Positions 1 to 6,867 are shown, numbered from the stretch's first letter. The stretch is DNA of 18,181 bases from DATBDM01 sp036269915 (GCA_036269915.1 DATBDM010000045.1:1-18181); one strand, 5' to 3'. Notes: generated by a model not told the origin, from the letters alone. Translations and numbers: made by a program.

Positions 1-1
1 C

Positions 2-268
2 GCGCGCGAGGCGCGGCTGCGCGGCACGCGCGTCGAGCTCGCGCAGAAGGAGTTCGCGCTGCTGCACGCGCTCGCCTGCGAGCCCAGGCGCGTGTTCGGC
101 AAGGAGGAGCTGCTGCGCGACGTCTGGGGCTTCCGCTCGCCAGGGGCGACGCGCACGCTCGACTCGCACGCCTGCCGCCTGCGGCGCAAGCTGGGGGTGC
201 AGGGCGACCGCTTCGTGATCAACGTGTGGGGCTTCGGCTACAAGCTCCTTGACGGGCCGGCGCGATGA
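2..268 (+). CDS. Response regulator, C-terminal DNA-binding part (partial)
   Basis: The reading frame is open from the left edge to the TGA at 266-268, about 88 residues. It encodes the winged-helix effector domain of an OmpR/PhoB-family response regulator. Visible signatures are an LAQKEFALLHALACEP segment, then VFGKEELLRDVWGF, then TRTLDSHACRLRRKLG (recognition helix region), and a C-terminal NVWGFGYKLL wing. The N-terminal receiver domain with its phospho-accepting Asp lies outside the window. The stop overlaps the ATG of the histidine kinase gene (ATGA), so the two are very likely translationally coupled partners. The kinase in turn overlaps a Tad pilus gene, so control of the pilus locus is a reasonable inference. 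The domain assignment is firm; the target genes are not known. Confidence 0.88.
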   Translation, partial: AREARLRGTRVELAQKEFALLHALACEPRRVFGKEELLRDVWGFRSPGATRTLDSHACRLRRKLGVQGDRFVINVWGFGYKLLDGPAR

Positions 269-1002
269 CGGCGCTGCTCGCCCTCGCCCTCGCCCTCGCG
301 CTCGCCGGACTCGCGGGCGCCACGCGGCGCGAGCGGTCCGCCGCGGTCGCGCTCGCCCGCACGCGGCACGAGATCCGCGGGCCGCTGTGCGCGGCGCTGC
401 TCGGGTTGGAGGCGCTCGCGACCGGCGAGCACGCGGCGCGCGCCGCGGCGGTCGGCCACGAGCTGCGGCGTGCGGCGCTGGTCCTCGAGGAGCTGGCGGT
501 CGGCCGCCGGCAGGCTTCGGCGGGCGCGGCGGCGGCAGCGGCTGCGGCCGGGCCGGTCGACGTCGGCGCGCTCGTGGCGAGCGCGAGCGAGTCCTGGCAG
601 GCGCTCGCCGCCGCGCACGGTGCGCGGCTGGAGCTCGACGCGCCGGACGGACTGTGGGCGCGCGGCGAGCCGCTGCGGCTCGCCCAGGCCTGCGCGAACC
701 TGGTCGCGAACGCCGTCGAGCACGGCGGCGGTGCGGTCGGGGTGCGGGTGCGGGCGCTCGGCGACGCCGTCCGGGTCGAGGTCACCGACGACGGCCCCGG
801 GCTGCCCGCTCCCGTCGACGCCCTGGTCGCGGCCGCGCGCCGGCGGACGGGTCGCCGCGGCCACGGACTCGGCGTCGCGGCCGCCGTCGCCGCGCGCTAC
901 GGCGGCCGGCTCGCCGCCGGTCCGTCGCCGCGCGGCGCCCGGCTGGTGCTCGAGCTGCCCGCCGCCGCGGCGACGGGCCTCGATCCGGTGGGCCGCCCGT
1001 GA
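265..1002 (+). CDS. Short sensor histidine kinase without a sensor domain
   Basis: The 245-residue protein opens with a hydrophobic Ala/Leu stretch (residues 1-19, one membrane segment) and goes straight into a dimerisation/phosphoacceptor region. Its H-box is RHEIRGPL, with His35 as the probable phosphorylated residue. A second HELRRA segment follows at 65-70. The ATPase half shows an N-box NLVANAVEH (145-153), a G1 box DDGPGLP (175-181) and a G2 box GHGLG (199-203); no clear F-box is seen. No extracellular, HAMP or PAS domain fits, so any signal must come through the membrane segment or a partner. It autophosphorylates and passes phosphate to the regulator encoded just upstream (ATGA overlap). 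Its own TGA overlaps the GTG of the CpaB-like gene. A poly-Ala linker lies at about 86-96. Confidence 0.85.
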   Translation: MTALLALALALALAGLAGATRRERSAAVALARTRHEIRGPLCAALLGLEALATGEHAARAAAVGHELRRAALVLEELAVGRRQASAGAAAAAAAAGPVDVGALVASASESWQALAAAHGARLELDAPDGLWARGEPLRLAQACANLVANAVEHGGGAVGVRVRALGDAVRVEVTDDGPGLPAPVDALVAAARRRTGRRGHGLGVAAAVAARYGGRLAAGPSPRGARLVLELPAAAATGLDPVGRP

Positions 1003-1703
1003 GCCGCCGCCGGCGCGCGGCGCTGCTGCTCGGCCTCGCGCTGGTGCTCGGCGCGCTCGCCGGCTCGGACGTCGCGCGCCGGGAGGCGGCCGTCCGGGCG
1101 CAGCTCGGCCCGCCCGTCCCGGTCGTCGTCGCCGGCCGGGCGCTGGCGGGCGGCCGCCGCCTCGCCCGCGCCGACCTCGCGGTCCGGCGCATCCCGGCGC
1201 GCTGGGTGTTGCCCGGCGCGCTCGCGGCGGCCGACGCGCTCGTGGGGCGCCGGCTCGCCGTCGCGGTGCCCGCCGGCGGGCTCGTCACGGCCGACGGCCT
1301 CGCCCTCGCGCCGGGCGCGGCGTCGCCCTCGCTGCGCGCTGGCGAGCGCGCGGCCGACGTCGTGGCCGCCGGACCGCCAGGCGAGGTCGTGCCCGGCGCG
1401 CGTGTCGACGTGCTCGTCACCCGTGACGGTGACGCGGCCGGCGCCGCCGGCGGGGCCGAGCTCGCGCTGCAGGACGTCGAGGTGCTCGCGGCACACCGCG
1501 CCTCGGCCGCCGAGACGTCGCGGGGAAGCGACGCGAGCGGCCCGCTGGTCGCCGCGACGCTGCGCGTCGGCGTGCGCCAGGCGGTCTTCCTGGCAGCGGC
1601 CCAGTCGTTCGCGCGCGAGATCCGGCTGCTCGTGCGCGCGCCGGGCGATCGTCGCCACGGCGGCGGCGTGCGCGTGGGCGCGGACCTGGGAGCGCGCCCG
1701 TGA
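999..1703 (+). CDS. cpaB: CpaB/RcpC-like Flp pilus assembly protein (SAF domain)
   Basis: The start is GTG, overlapping the kinase stop (GTGA); the protein has 234 residues. An Arg-rich N-terminus (SRRRR) and a hydrophobic run at about 7-22 form a signal anchor. A SAF-like domain follows (about 40-100; VPVVVAGRALAGG, then IPARWVLPGAL, then VGRRLAVAVPAGGLV). A CpaB/RcpC domain (about 110-215) contains the typical VPGARVDVLVT segment and a second strand-rich part ending REIRLLVRAPGD. CpaB proteins sit on the outer face of the membrane in Tad/Flp pilus systems. The match rests on domain order and the G-x-RVDVLVT motif, supported by tadA-tadB-tadC starting 1.9 kb downstream. pheA and tyrA stand between it and those genes. 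Confidence 0.8.
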   Translation: MSRRRRAALLLGLALVLGALAGSDVARREAAVRAQLGPPVPVVVAGRALAGGRRLARADLAVRRIPARWVLPGALAAADALVGRRLAVAVPAGGLVTADGLALAPGAASPSLRAGERAADVVAAGPPGEVVPGARVDVLVTRDGDAAGAAGGAELALQDVEVLAAHRASAAETSRGSDASGPLVAATLRVGVRQAVFLAAAQSFAREIRLLVRAPGDRRHGGGVRVGADLGARP

Positions 1704-1731
1704 TCGCCCAGCTGCGAGGATTCGCCGCCGC

Positions 1732-2628
1732 ATGGCGGTCCTCGCGTACCTCGGCCCGGAAGGGACCTTCACCCACCAGGCGGCGCTCGACGTCGCCGCG
1801 CCCGGCGACGAGCTCGTCGCGCTGCGCACCGCGCCGGCCGTCGTCCAGGCCGTCGAGCAGGGGACCGCCGCGGCGGGGATCGTCGCCTTCGAGAACTCCC
1901 TCCAAGGGCCGGTCAGCGAGAACCTCGACGAGATCCTCGCCGGTCGGCGCTGCCTGCTCGCAGGGGAGCGCGTGCTGGCGATCTCGTTCGCGCTGTTCCG
2001 CGCGCCGGGCGATGACGCGCCGCTGGTCGGCGTCGCGAGCCACCCGTTCGGCCTGCTGCAGTGCGCGGGCTTCATCGCCCAGGCCGGCCTGGAGACGCGC
2101 GATGCGCCGAGCACGGCCGCGGCCTGCCGCGAGCTGGCCGAGTCGCCGCGGCCGGGGTGGGGGGCGATCGCGCCGCGGATCGCCGGCGAGCTCGCGGGCC
2201 TCGTGCTGGCCGAGGACGGGATCGAGGACGCCGAGCGCGCCGAGACGCGCTTCGTCGTCCTGCGCCAGATCTGCCCGCCGCCGAGCGGGCGCGACCGCTC
2301 CGCGTTCGCGCTGCTCCCGCGCTCGGACGAGCCCGGCAGTCTCGTGCGGCTGATGCAGGAGTTCTCGGTGCGCGGCATCAACCTGACGGCGATCAAGTCC
2401 CGGCCGACGAAGGTCTCGCTCGGCGAGTACGTGTTCTTCATCGAGTGCGAGGGCCACATCGGCGATCCTGTGCTGCGCGACGCGGTGCTCGGGCTGCTGC
2501 GGCTGCCCGGCGAGGTCCGCTTCCTCGGCTCCTACGCGGAGGACCCGACGCGCCCGCCGCGGCCGGCGCAGGACGCGCACGCCGACGAGGCCGCGTACGA
2601 GGCGATGCTCGGGCGGGTGCGGGAGTGA
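1732..2628 (+). CDS. pheA: Prephenate dehydratase
   Basis: This 298-residue enzyme converts prephenate to phenylpyruvate in phenylalanine synthesis (cytoplasm). The catalytic domain shows YLGPEGTFTHQAA (6-18), AFENSLQGPV (52-61, the family's ENS motif) and ETRFVVL (171-177, the TRF motif with the catalytic Thr). A C-terminal ACT domain (about 201-270) contains GSLVRLMQEF and GINLTAIKSRP, the phenylalanine-sensing site that gives feedback inhibition. It is a monofunctional enzyme with no chorismate mutase domain. The ATG at 1732 was chosen because MAVLAYLGPEG is the usual N-terminus and GAGGA lies 11 bases upstream. The last 28 residues (after about 270) are a charged tail beyond the ACT domain. 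Its stop overlaps the tyrA GTG, forming a two-gene Phe/Tyr unit. Confidence 0.95.
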   Translation: MAVLAYLGPEGTFTHQAALDVAAPGDELVALRTAPAVVQAVEQGTAAAGIVAFENSLQGPVSENLDEILAGRRCLLAGERVLAISFALFRAPGDDAPLVGVASHPFGLLQCAGFIAQAGLETRDAPSTAAACRELAESPRPGWGAIAPRIAGELAGLVLAEDGIEDAERAETRFVVLRQICPPPSGRDRSAFALLPRSDEPGSLVRLMQEFSVRGINLTAIKSRPTKVSLGEYVFFIECEGHIGDPVLRDAVLGLLRLPGEVRFLGSYAEDPTRPPRPAQDAHADEAAYEAMLGRVRE

Positions 2629-3602
2629 CGGCGGCGCCGCGGACCGGGGTGCTCGGCCTCGGCCTCGTCGGCGGATCGTTGCTGCGGGGACTGGACGAGG
2701 CCGGCGCCGAGGTCGCCGGCTTCGACGCGGATCCGGACGTGACGGCGGCCGCCGCTGCGTCGGGCTGCGCGGTCGCGACCGACGCCGGCTCGCTCGCGCG
2801 CGCGTGCGAGGTCGTGATCGTCTGCGTGCCGCCGGCGCGGACCGCCGACGCCGTCGTCGCGGCGCTCGCCGGCGGCGGGGTCGTGGCCGACGCCGCGTCG
2901 GTCAAGGCGCCGGTGCTCGCCGCGGTCGCCGCGCAGGCGGGCGGCGAGGCGCTCGAGCGCTACGTCCCGGCGCATCCGCTCGCGGGCAGCGAGCGCGCGG
3001 GCTGGGCGGCCGCGGACGCCGCGCTGCTGCGCGACGCGGTCTGGGCCGCGTGTCCGCCGCGCCCGGACGCGCCGGTCCGGGCGCTGTGCGCGCTCGCCGC
3101 GGCGCTCGAGCCGTTGCGCGGCCGCCTGCTGGTCTGCGACGCGGCCGAGCACGACGCCGCCGTCGCGCACACGAGCCACGCGCCGCACGTCGCCGCTATG
3201 GCGCTCGCGCGGGCGGCCGGGTCGGGGCTCGCCGCCGCGCTCACGGGCGGCGCCTACCGCGACATGACCCGCACCGCCGCCGCCGACGAGGCGCTGTGGA
3301 GCGCGATCCTCGACGCCAACCGGCAGCCGGTCGCGGACGCGCTGCGCGCGCTCTCGATGGAGCTCGCAGGCCTGGCCGACGTGCTCGAGGCGGGAGACCA
3401 CGACGCGCTCGCCGAGACGTGGCGCGCCGGCGCGGCCGCGCGTTCGCAGGCGCTCGAGCGCCGCTGGGCGCAGCCGGCGTGGTCCGCCGAGCGACTCGCG
3501 CTGCCGCCCTGGGACGCGCTGCTCGCGTTCGGCCGCGAGGGCCGGGCGATCCGGCGCCCGCGCCTCGACGGCGACACGCTCGCGCTCGACGTCGCGGCCT
3601 GA
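2625..3602 (+). CDS. tyrA: Prephenate dehydrogenase
   Basis: The start is GTG, overlapping the pheA stop (GTGA); the protein has 325 residues. It oxidises and decarboxylates prephenate to 4-hydroxyphenylpyruvate in tyrosine synthesis. The N-terminal Rossmann fold has GLGLVGGS (11-18), and an Asp at the end of the second strand (GFDADP, 33-38) suggests NAD rather than NADP. The substrate side shows HPLAGSE (117-123), AEHDAAVAHTSHAPH (174-188) with the conserved SH-x-PH His, and TGGAYRDMTR (207-216). The helical dimerisation domain follows. No ACT domain is seen. The roughly 45 residues from 281 on (AWSAERLALPPWD and after) look like an added tail of unknown role. Alternatives such as arogenate dehydrogenase cannot be excluded from sequence alone. 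Confidence 0.92.
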   Translation: MTAAPRTGVLGLGLVGGSLLRGLDEAGAEVAGFDADPDVTAAAAASGCAVATDAGSLARACEVVIVCVPPARTADAVVAALAGGGVVADAASVKAPVLAAVAAQAGGEALERYVPAHPLAGSERAGWAAADAALLRDAVWAACPPRPDAPVRALCALAAALEPLRGRLLVCDAAEHDAAVAHTSHAPHVAAMALARAAGSGLAAALTGGAYRDMTRTAAADEALWSAILDANRQPVADALRALSMELAGLADVLEAGDHDALAETWRAGAAARSQALERRWAQPAWSAERLALPPWDALLAFGREGRAIRRPRLDGDTLALDVAA

Positions 3603-3638
3603 GGGGGCGAGAACCCGGCGCGCGCGCCTACGAGTGGT

Positions 3639-4811
3639 GTGCAGCCACTCGACCGACTCGCCGCCGACCTGAGGGAGCACCTGCTTGCCGACGCGGGCGA
3701 CTCGCCCGCGGGCGCCGACCTACGCGCTCGGATCCGCTCGCTCGTCGACGAGCAGGCCGGCGCGCTCGCGCCGGACGGCCGCGCGGCGCTGGCGCACCGC
3801 GTCGCCGAGCTCGCGGTCGGCCTGGGTCCGCTTCAGCCGCTGCTCGCCGACCCCGAGGTGGAGGAGGTGATGGTGTCCGGCACCGCTCCCGTCTGGGTCG
3901 AGCGGGCCGGCCGGCTCGAGCGCACGGACGTGGCGTTCGCCAGCGACGCGGAGCTGCGCGAGGCGATCGAGCGGATCCTCGCCCCGCTCGGCCGCCGCGT
4001 CGACGAGGCCGAGCCGCTGTGCGACGCCCGGCTGCCCGACGGCTCGCGGGTCAACGTCGTCGTGCCGCCCCTGGCGCTCGACGGGCCGGCGCTGACGATC
4101 CGGCGCTTCCGCCCGCGCGGCTTCTCGCCCGACGACCTCGTCGCGGCGGGCACGCTGCCGCGCGCGCTGCTGGACCTGCTCGGCCGCGCGGTCCGCGCGC
4201 GCTGCACGCTGCTCGTCTGCGGCGGCACGGGCTCCGGCAAGACAACGACGCTGAACGCGCTGTCCTCGTTCGTGGATCCGGGCGAGCGCATCGTGACGAT
4301 CGAGGACGCCGCCGAGCTGCGCCTGCACCAGCCGCACGTGGTCCGCCTCGAGGCGCGGCCGCCGAATCTCGAGGGCCGCGGCGAGGTGACGATCCGCCGC
4401 CTCGTCCGCAACGCGCTGCGGATGCGCCCCGACCGGATCGTGGTCGGCGAGGTTCGCGGGCCGGAGGCGCTCGACATGCTCACCGCGCTGTCCACGGGCC
4501 ACGAGGGCTCGCTCACGACGGTGCATGCCGGCTCGCCGGCCGAGGCGCTGCGGCGCATCGAGACGCTCGCGCTGATGGCCGGGCTCGGGCTGCCGCATGC
4601 CGCGCTGCGCGAGCAGGTCGCAGACGCGTTCGACCTCGTGGTCTGCCAGGCCCGCGCGGCGGACGGCGCCCGCCGCGTGGTGTCGGTGGCCGAGGTCGTG
4701 CGCGTCGCGGGCGGCGCCGCCGCTCGCGAGCTCTACGCCTGGCGCGGCGGGCGGGAGCGCTGGCGCGCGGTCCTGACCGACGCGCTCGCGGCGCGGCTGG
4801 AGGGGGCATGA
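3639..4811 (+). CDS. tadA: Tad/Flp pilus secretion ATPase TadA (CpaF)
   Basis: This 390-residue cytoplasmic motor ATPase of the type II/IV secretion superfamily powers assembly or export by a Tad pilus. The N-terminal domain includes GLGPLQPLLADPEVEEVMV and RRVDEAEPLCDARLPDGSRVNVV in two stretches. The ATPase core has Walker A GGTGSGKT (195-202), Asp box TIEDAAEL (220-227), Walker B RIVVGEVRG (266-274) and His box STGHEGSLTTVHA (285-297). All catalytic motifs are intact. The GTG at 3639 is the first possible start after the upstream in-frame stop, and no good ribosome site precedes it (GAGGGGGCGAG at 3601-3611 is far away). The 36-base gap after tyrA fits one transcript. The TGA overlaps the tadB ATG (ATGA). 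Confidence 0.92.
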   Translation: MQPLDRLAADLREHLLADAGDSPAGADLRARIRSLVDEQAGALAPDGRAALAHRVAELAVGLGPLQPLLADPEVEEVMVSGTAPVWVERAGRLERTDVAFASDAELREAIERILAPLGRRVDEAEPLCDARLPDGSRVNVVVPPLALDGPALTIRRFRPRGFSPDDLVAAGTLPRALLDLLGRAVRARCTLLVCGGTGSGKTTTLNALSSFVDPGERIVTIEDAAELRLHQPHVVRLEARPPNLEGRGEVTIRRLVRNALRMRPDRIVVGEVRGPEALDMLTALSTGHEGSLTTVHAGSPAEALRRIETLALMAGLGLPHAALREQVADAFDLVVCQARAADGARRVVSVAEVVRVAGGAAARELYAWRGGRERWRAVLTDALAARLEGA

Positions 4812-5650
4812 CGCCGCTGCTCGCCGCCGTCGCTGCCGCACTCGCCGTCACCGGCGCGTGGGAATTGCTCGCCGCCGTCGAGGGCTCGCGTCCGTTCGCC
4901 GCGCTCGCCGGCGCGATCGAGCCCGTGGCCCGCGCCGGCCGCGAGGGCCGAGCGGCGACGGCGCCCGAGCGGCGGCGCGTCGCCCTCCTCGCCACGGCCG
5001 TGCTCGCCGTGGCCGGCTGGCTGCTTGCAGGGCCGCCGCTCGCGCTCGCGGCGGGCCTCGCCGGCCCGCTGCTCGCGACCGCGGCGCTGCGCGCGCGCCG
5101 CCGCGTCTACGCGCGTGCCGTCGCGGCGGGCGCCGCGGGCGCCGCGCGCGCGCTCGCCGATGCGCTGGCCGCCGGTCACGCCGTGCGGGGCGCGATCGCC
5201 GTCGCCGGCGACGGGCTCCAGGGAGCGGCAGGTGCCGAGCTGCGCCGTGCCGCGGCGGCCCTGGCGCTGGGCGCGCCGACCGAGGCCGTGCTCGAGTCGC
5301 TGCGCCGACGGGCGCGCGCGCCCGCATGGGACGCGCTGGTCGCCGGCATCCTCCTCCAGCGCGACGCGGGCGGGGACCTCGTGGGCCTGCTGCGCGATCA
5401 CGCCGAGGCGCTCGAGGCCGGCGCGCGGGCGGAGCTCCAGGCGCGAGCGGCGACGGCGCAGGCGCGGGCGACGGCCCGCATCGTGCTCGTGCTGCCGGCA
5501 GGGGCCGCGGTGCTGGCCGAGCTCGCCAGCCCCGGCTTCGTGGCCGGGCTGCTCAAGCGGCCCATGTCGGCGGCGCTGATGGCGCTCGCCCTCGTGCTGC
5601 AGTTCGTCGCCGTCGTCACCGTCCGGCGGCTGGCGAGGACCGTGTCGTGA
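4808..5650 (+). CDS. tadB: Tad pilus inner-membrane platform protein TadB
   Basis: A 280-residue membrane protein of the type II secretion F (T2SSF) family, the platform on which the TadA motor acts. Hydrophobic segments are seen at about 1-22, 58-95, 222-240 and 255-274. The cytoplasmic T2SSF helical part lies at about 105-220 (ALADALAAGHAVRGAI, then ILLQRDAGGDLVGLLRDHAEAL, then ARAELQARAATAQARATA). This arrangement of one long and two late membrane segments is the TadB layout. It is extremely Ala-rich, as expected at this GC content. It is translationally coupled to tadA by ATGA, and tadC starts 13 bases after its stop. TadB and TadC are assigned by order, because the two families are paralogous. 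Confidence 0.85.
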   Translation: MTPLLAAVAAALAVTGAWELLAAVEGSRPFAALAGAIEPVARAGREGRAATAPERRRVALLATAVLAVAGWLLAGPPLALAAGLAGPLLATAALRARRRVYARAVAAGAAGAARALADALAAGHAVRGAIAVAGDGLQGAAGAELRRAAAALALGAPTEAVLESLRRRARAPAWDALVAGILLQRDAGGDLVGLLRDHAEALEAGARAELQARAATAQARATARIVLVLPAGAAVLAELASPGFVAGLLKRPMSAALMALALVLQFVAVVTVRRLARTVS

Positions 5651-5663
5651 CCGGGGACGCGCC

Positions 5664-6524
5664 GTGATCGCCGTCCTGCTCGCCGCCTTGGCGGCCGGGA
5701 TCGGCGGCGCGGCGCTCGTGGAGCTGCTCGCGTCACGCCCGCGGCGAGGGCCACGAGAAGCACGCGATCAGCTCCGCGCGGCCGCCGCCACGCGGGTACT
5801 CGCCGCGCTCGGCCGGCGGGTCGCCGGAGCCGCACCGGGCGGCGGCGGCTCGCGACGCTCCGACCGTGGGCTGGAAGCACGACTCGCCGCTGCGGGCCTT
5901 ACGACCTCGGCTGCCGATCTCGCCGCCATCCGGGCCGGCGCCGCCCTCGTCGCGCTCGCGGGCGTGCTGCCCCTGGCCTGGGCCGCGCCCGGCCGGCTCG
6001 GCCCTGCTCTCGTCGTCCTCGCTCCCGCCGCGGCCCACGCCGCGCCCGGGCCGTGGCTCTGGCGCCGCACCCGGCGCCGCGCCGCCGCGGTCGACGCGGA
6101 GCTGGCCGACGTGCTCGACCTCCTGCGCGTGGCGCTCGCGGCAGGACTCGCGCCGATGCGCGCGCTCGCCGAGGTCGGCCGGCGCCATCCGGGCGTCCTG
6201 GCGGCAGAGCTGCGGCGCGTCGCGGGGCGGCGGGCGTTGGGCCTGCCGACGGCCACGGTGCTCGACGAGCTCGAGCGACGTTGTCCGGGCGACGGGATCC
6301 CGGCGCTGTGCGCGGCGCTGCGCCGGGCGGATCGTCACGGCGCGCCGCTCAACGCCGCGCTGCTCGCCCAGGCCCGCGCCGCCCGCGCTGCGGCGGCGGC
6401 GCGCACCGCGGAGGCCGCCGCGCGCGCCTCTCCGCGCATCCAGCTCGTCATCGCGCTGCTGCTCGTCCCGTCCGTCCTGCTGCTGGTGGCCGCGGGCCTG
6501 CTGCCCGCGCTCACGGGGAGCTGA
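5664..6524 (+). CDS. tadC: Tad pilus inner-membrane platform protein TadC
   Basis: A 286-residue T2SSF-family protein, the second platform subunit of the Tad machine. It starts at GTG with GGGGA about 7 bases upstream. Membrane segments are likely at 2-22, 91-107 with 112-128, and 257-282. The T2SSF domain (about 142-255) has ELADVLDLLRVALAAGLAPM, ALRRADRHGAPLNAALLAQ and RAAAAARTAEAAARASPRIQ in order; the GAPL and AEAAARASP elements are typical of the family. The segment at 56-70 is a Gly/Arg/Ser-rich linker. No further pilus gene follows: a 374-base non-coding gap separates it from mraZ, so this is the end of the left transcription block within the window. Confidence 0.83.
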   Translation: MIAVLLAALAAGIGGAALVELLASRPRRGPREARDQLRAAAATRVLAALGRRVAGAAPGGGGSRRSDRGLEARLAAAGLTTSAADLAAIRAGAALVALAGVLPLAWAAPGRLGPALVVLAPAAAHAAPGPWLWRRTRRRAAAVDAELADVLDLLRVALAAGLAPMRALAEVGRRHPGVLAAELRRVAGRRALGLPTATVLDELERRCPGDGIPALCAALRRADRHGAPLNAALLAQARAARAAAAARTAEAAARASPRIQLVIALLLVPSVLLLVAAGLLPALTGS

Positions 6525-6542
6525 CGCGCTCGGCGGCTCCTT

Positions 6543-6558
6543 GAAGGCGAGCGCCTTC
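6543..6558 (+). terminator. Weak hairpin after tadC
   Basis: A perfect 6-bp stem, GAAGGC pairing with GCCTTC around a GAGC loop, starts 18 bases after the tadC stop. No T-run follows, so it is only a possible terminator or mRNA 3' end for the tad block. Confidence 0.35.
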
Positions 6559-6628
6559 GTAGACGACGCCACAGGTCCTCCCACACCGTCCCCCGCAGGT
6601 AAGCATGGCCTTCCTCGGGCGCAAGCCA

Positions 6629-6653
6629 CGTTGCAGCGACCGGCGTTGCAACG
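6629..6653. repeat. CGTTGCA direct and inverted repeat
   Basis: CGTTGCA occurs at 6629-6635 and 6644-6650. The complementary TGCAACG at 6647-6653 can pair with the first copy (7-bp stem, 11-base loop). It lies in the middle of the non-coding gap, over 250 bases before mraZ. It may be a regulator site or an RNA hairpin; no function is assigned. Confidence 0.5.
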
Positions 6654-6756
6654 ACCCGTGCGGTCTTTCGGGGCGCACTCTCACCACCGCGACCCACCAG
6701 ATCATCCCTGCAAATCAGCCTCTTTTCCGCAGATGCCACACAGGGGCTCAAGTCTG

Positions 6757-6803
6757 GTGGGACGGATGACGACAATTGTGTTGCAGAGTGGGACGCAGTG
6801 GGG
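6757..6803 (+). promoter_or_regulatory. Candidate MraZ operator boxes (TGGGN direct repeats)
   Basis: GTGGGA occurs at 6757-6762 and 6788-6793, and GTGGGG at 6798-6803. The second and third are exactly 10 bp apart, so TGGGN boxes are separated by 5 bases, as described for MraZ operators in E. coli. The first box lies 31 bp upstream, about three helical turns. The last two fall within the spacer of the predicted promoter, so bound MraZ would block polymerase. Autorepression of mraZ and the following genes is inferred from family knowledge. Confidence 0.68.
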
Positions 6804-6809
6804 TACCTT
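6781..6809 (+). promoter_or_regulatory. Predicted mraZ promoter
   Basis: A -35-like TTGCAG (6781-6786) and a -10-like TACCTT (6804-6809, TANNNT form) are separated by 17 bases, the ideal housekeeping spacing. Transcription would begin near 6815-6818, about 80 bases before the mraZ start. Two TGGGN boxes lie in the spacer. This is the best promoter match in the window, but it rests on motif reading only. Confidence 0.6.
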
Positions 6810-6822
6810 CCCGGTGCGAAGC

Positions 6823-6867
6823 CGGTCCGGGGTGGCGGGGCTCCTCCCACTCCGCCACTCCGGATCG
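6823..6867 (+). promoter_or_regulatory. Strong hairpin in the mraZ mRNA leader
   Basis: Bases 6823-6838 pair with 6852-6867 in a continuous 16-bp stem with two G-U wobbles (6825:6865 and 6831:6859), extendable by one or two inner pairs. The loop reads CTCCTCCC (6841-6848), which is complementary to a Shine-Dalgarno sequence. The hairpin begins a few bases after the predicted transcription start and ends 31 bases before the mraZ start. No T-run follows, so it is not a standard terminator. Confidence 0.6.

Noticed and set aside
249..998. Upstream extension of the CpaB-like frame as one long 484-residue gene
   Set aside because: The stretch before 999 is Arg-rich shadow coding opposite the kinase frame; the real protein begins at the GTG that overlaps the kinase stop.
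1700..2353. GTG at 1700 overlapping the CpaB-like stop, as a separate gene
   Set aside because: The frame is a Ser/Arg-rich shadow of pheA, which has full motifs in its own frame from 1732.
6530..6755. RNase P RNA or another structured RNA on either strand
   Set aside because: The conserved GAGGAAAGTCC-type core and other universal bases are not found.
6805..6867. Cobalamin riboswitch
   Set aside because: CCGGTGCGAAGCCGGTCCGG looks loosely like part of a B12 element, but the other conserved boxes are missing and the segment is explained by the leader hairpin.
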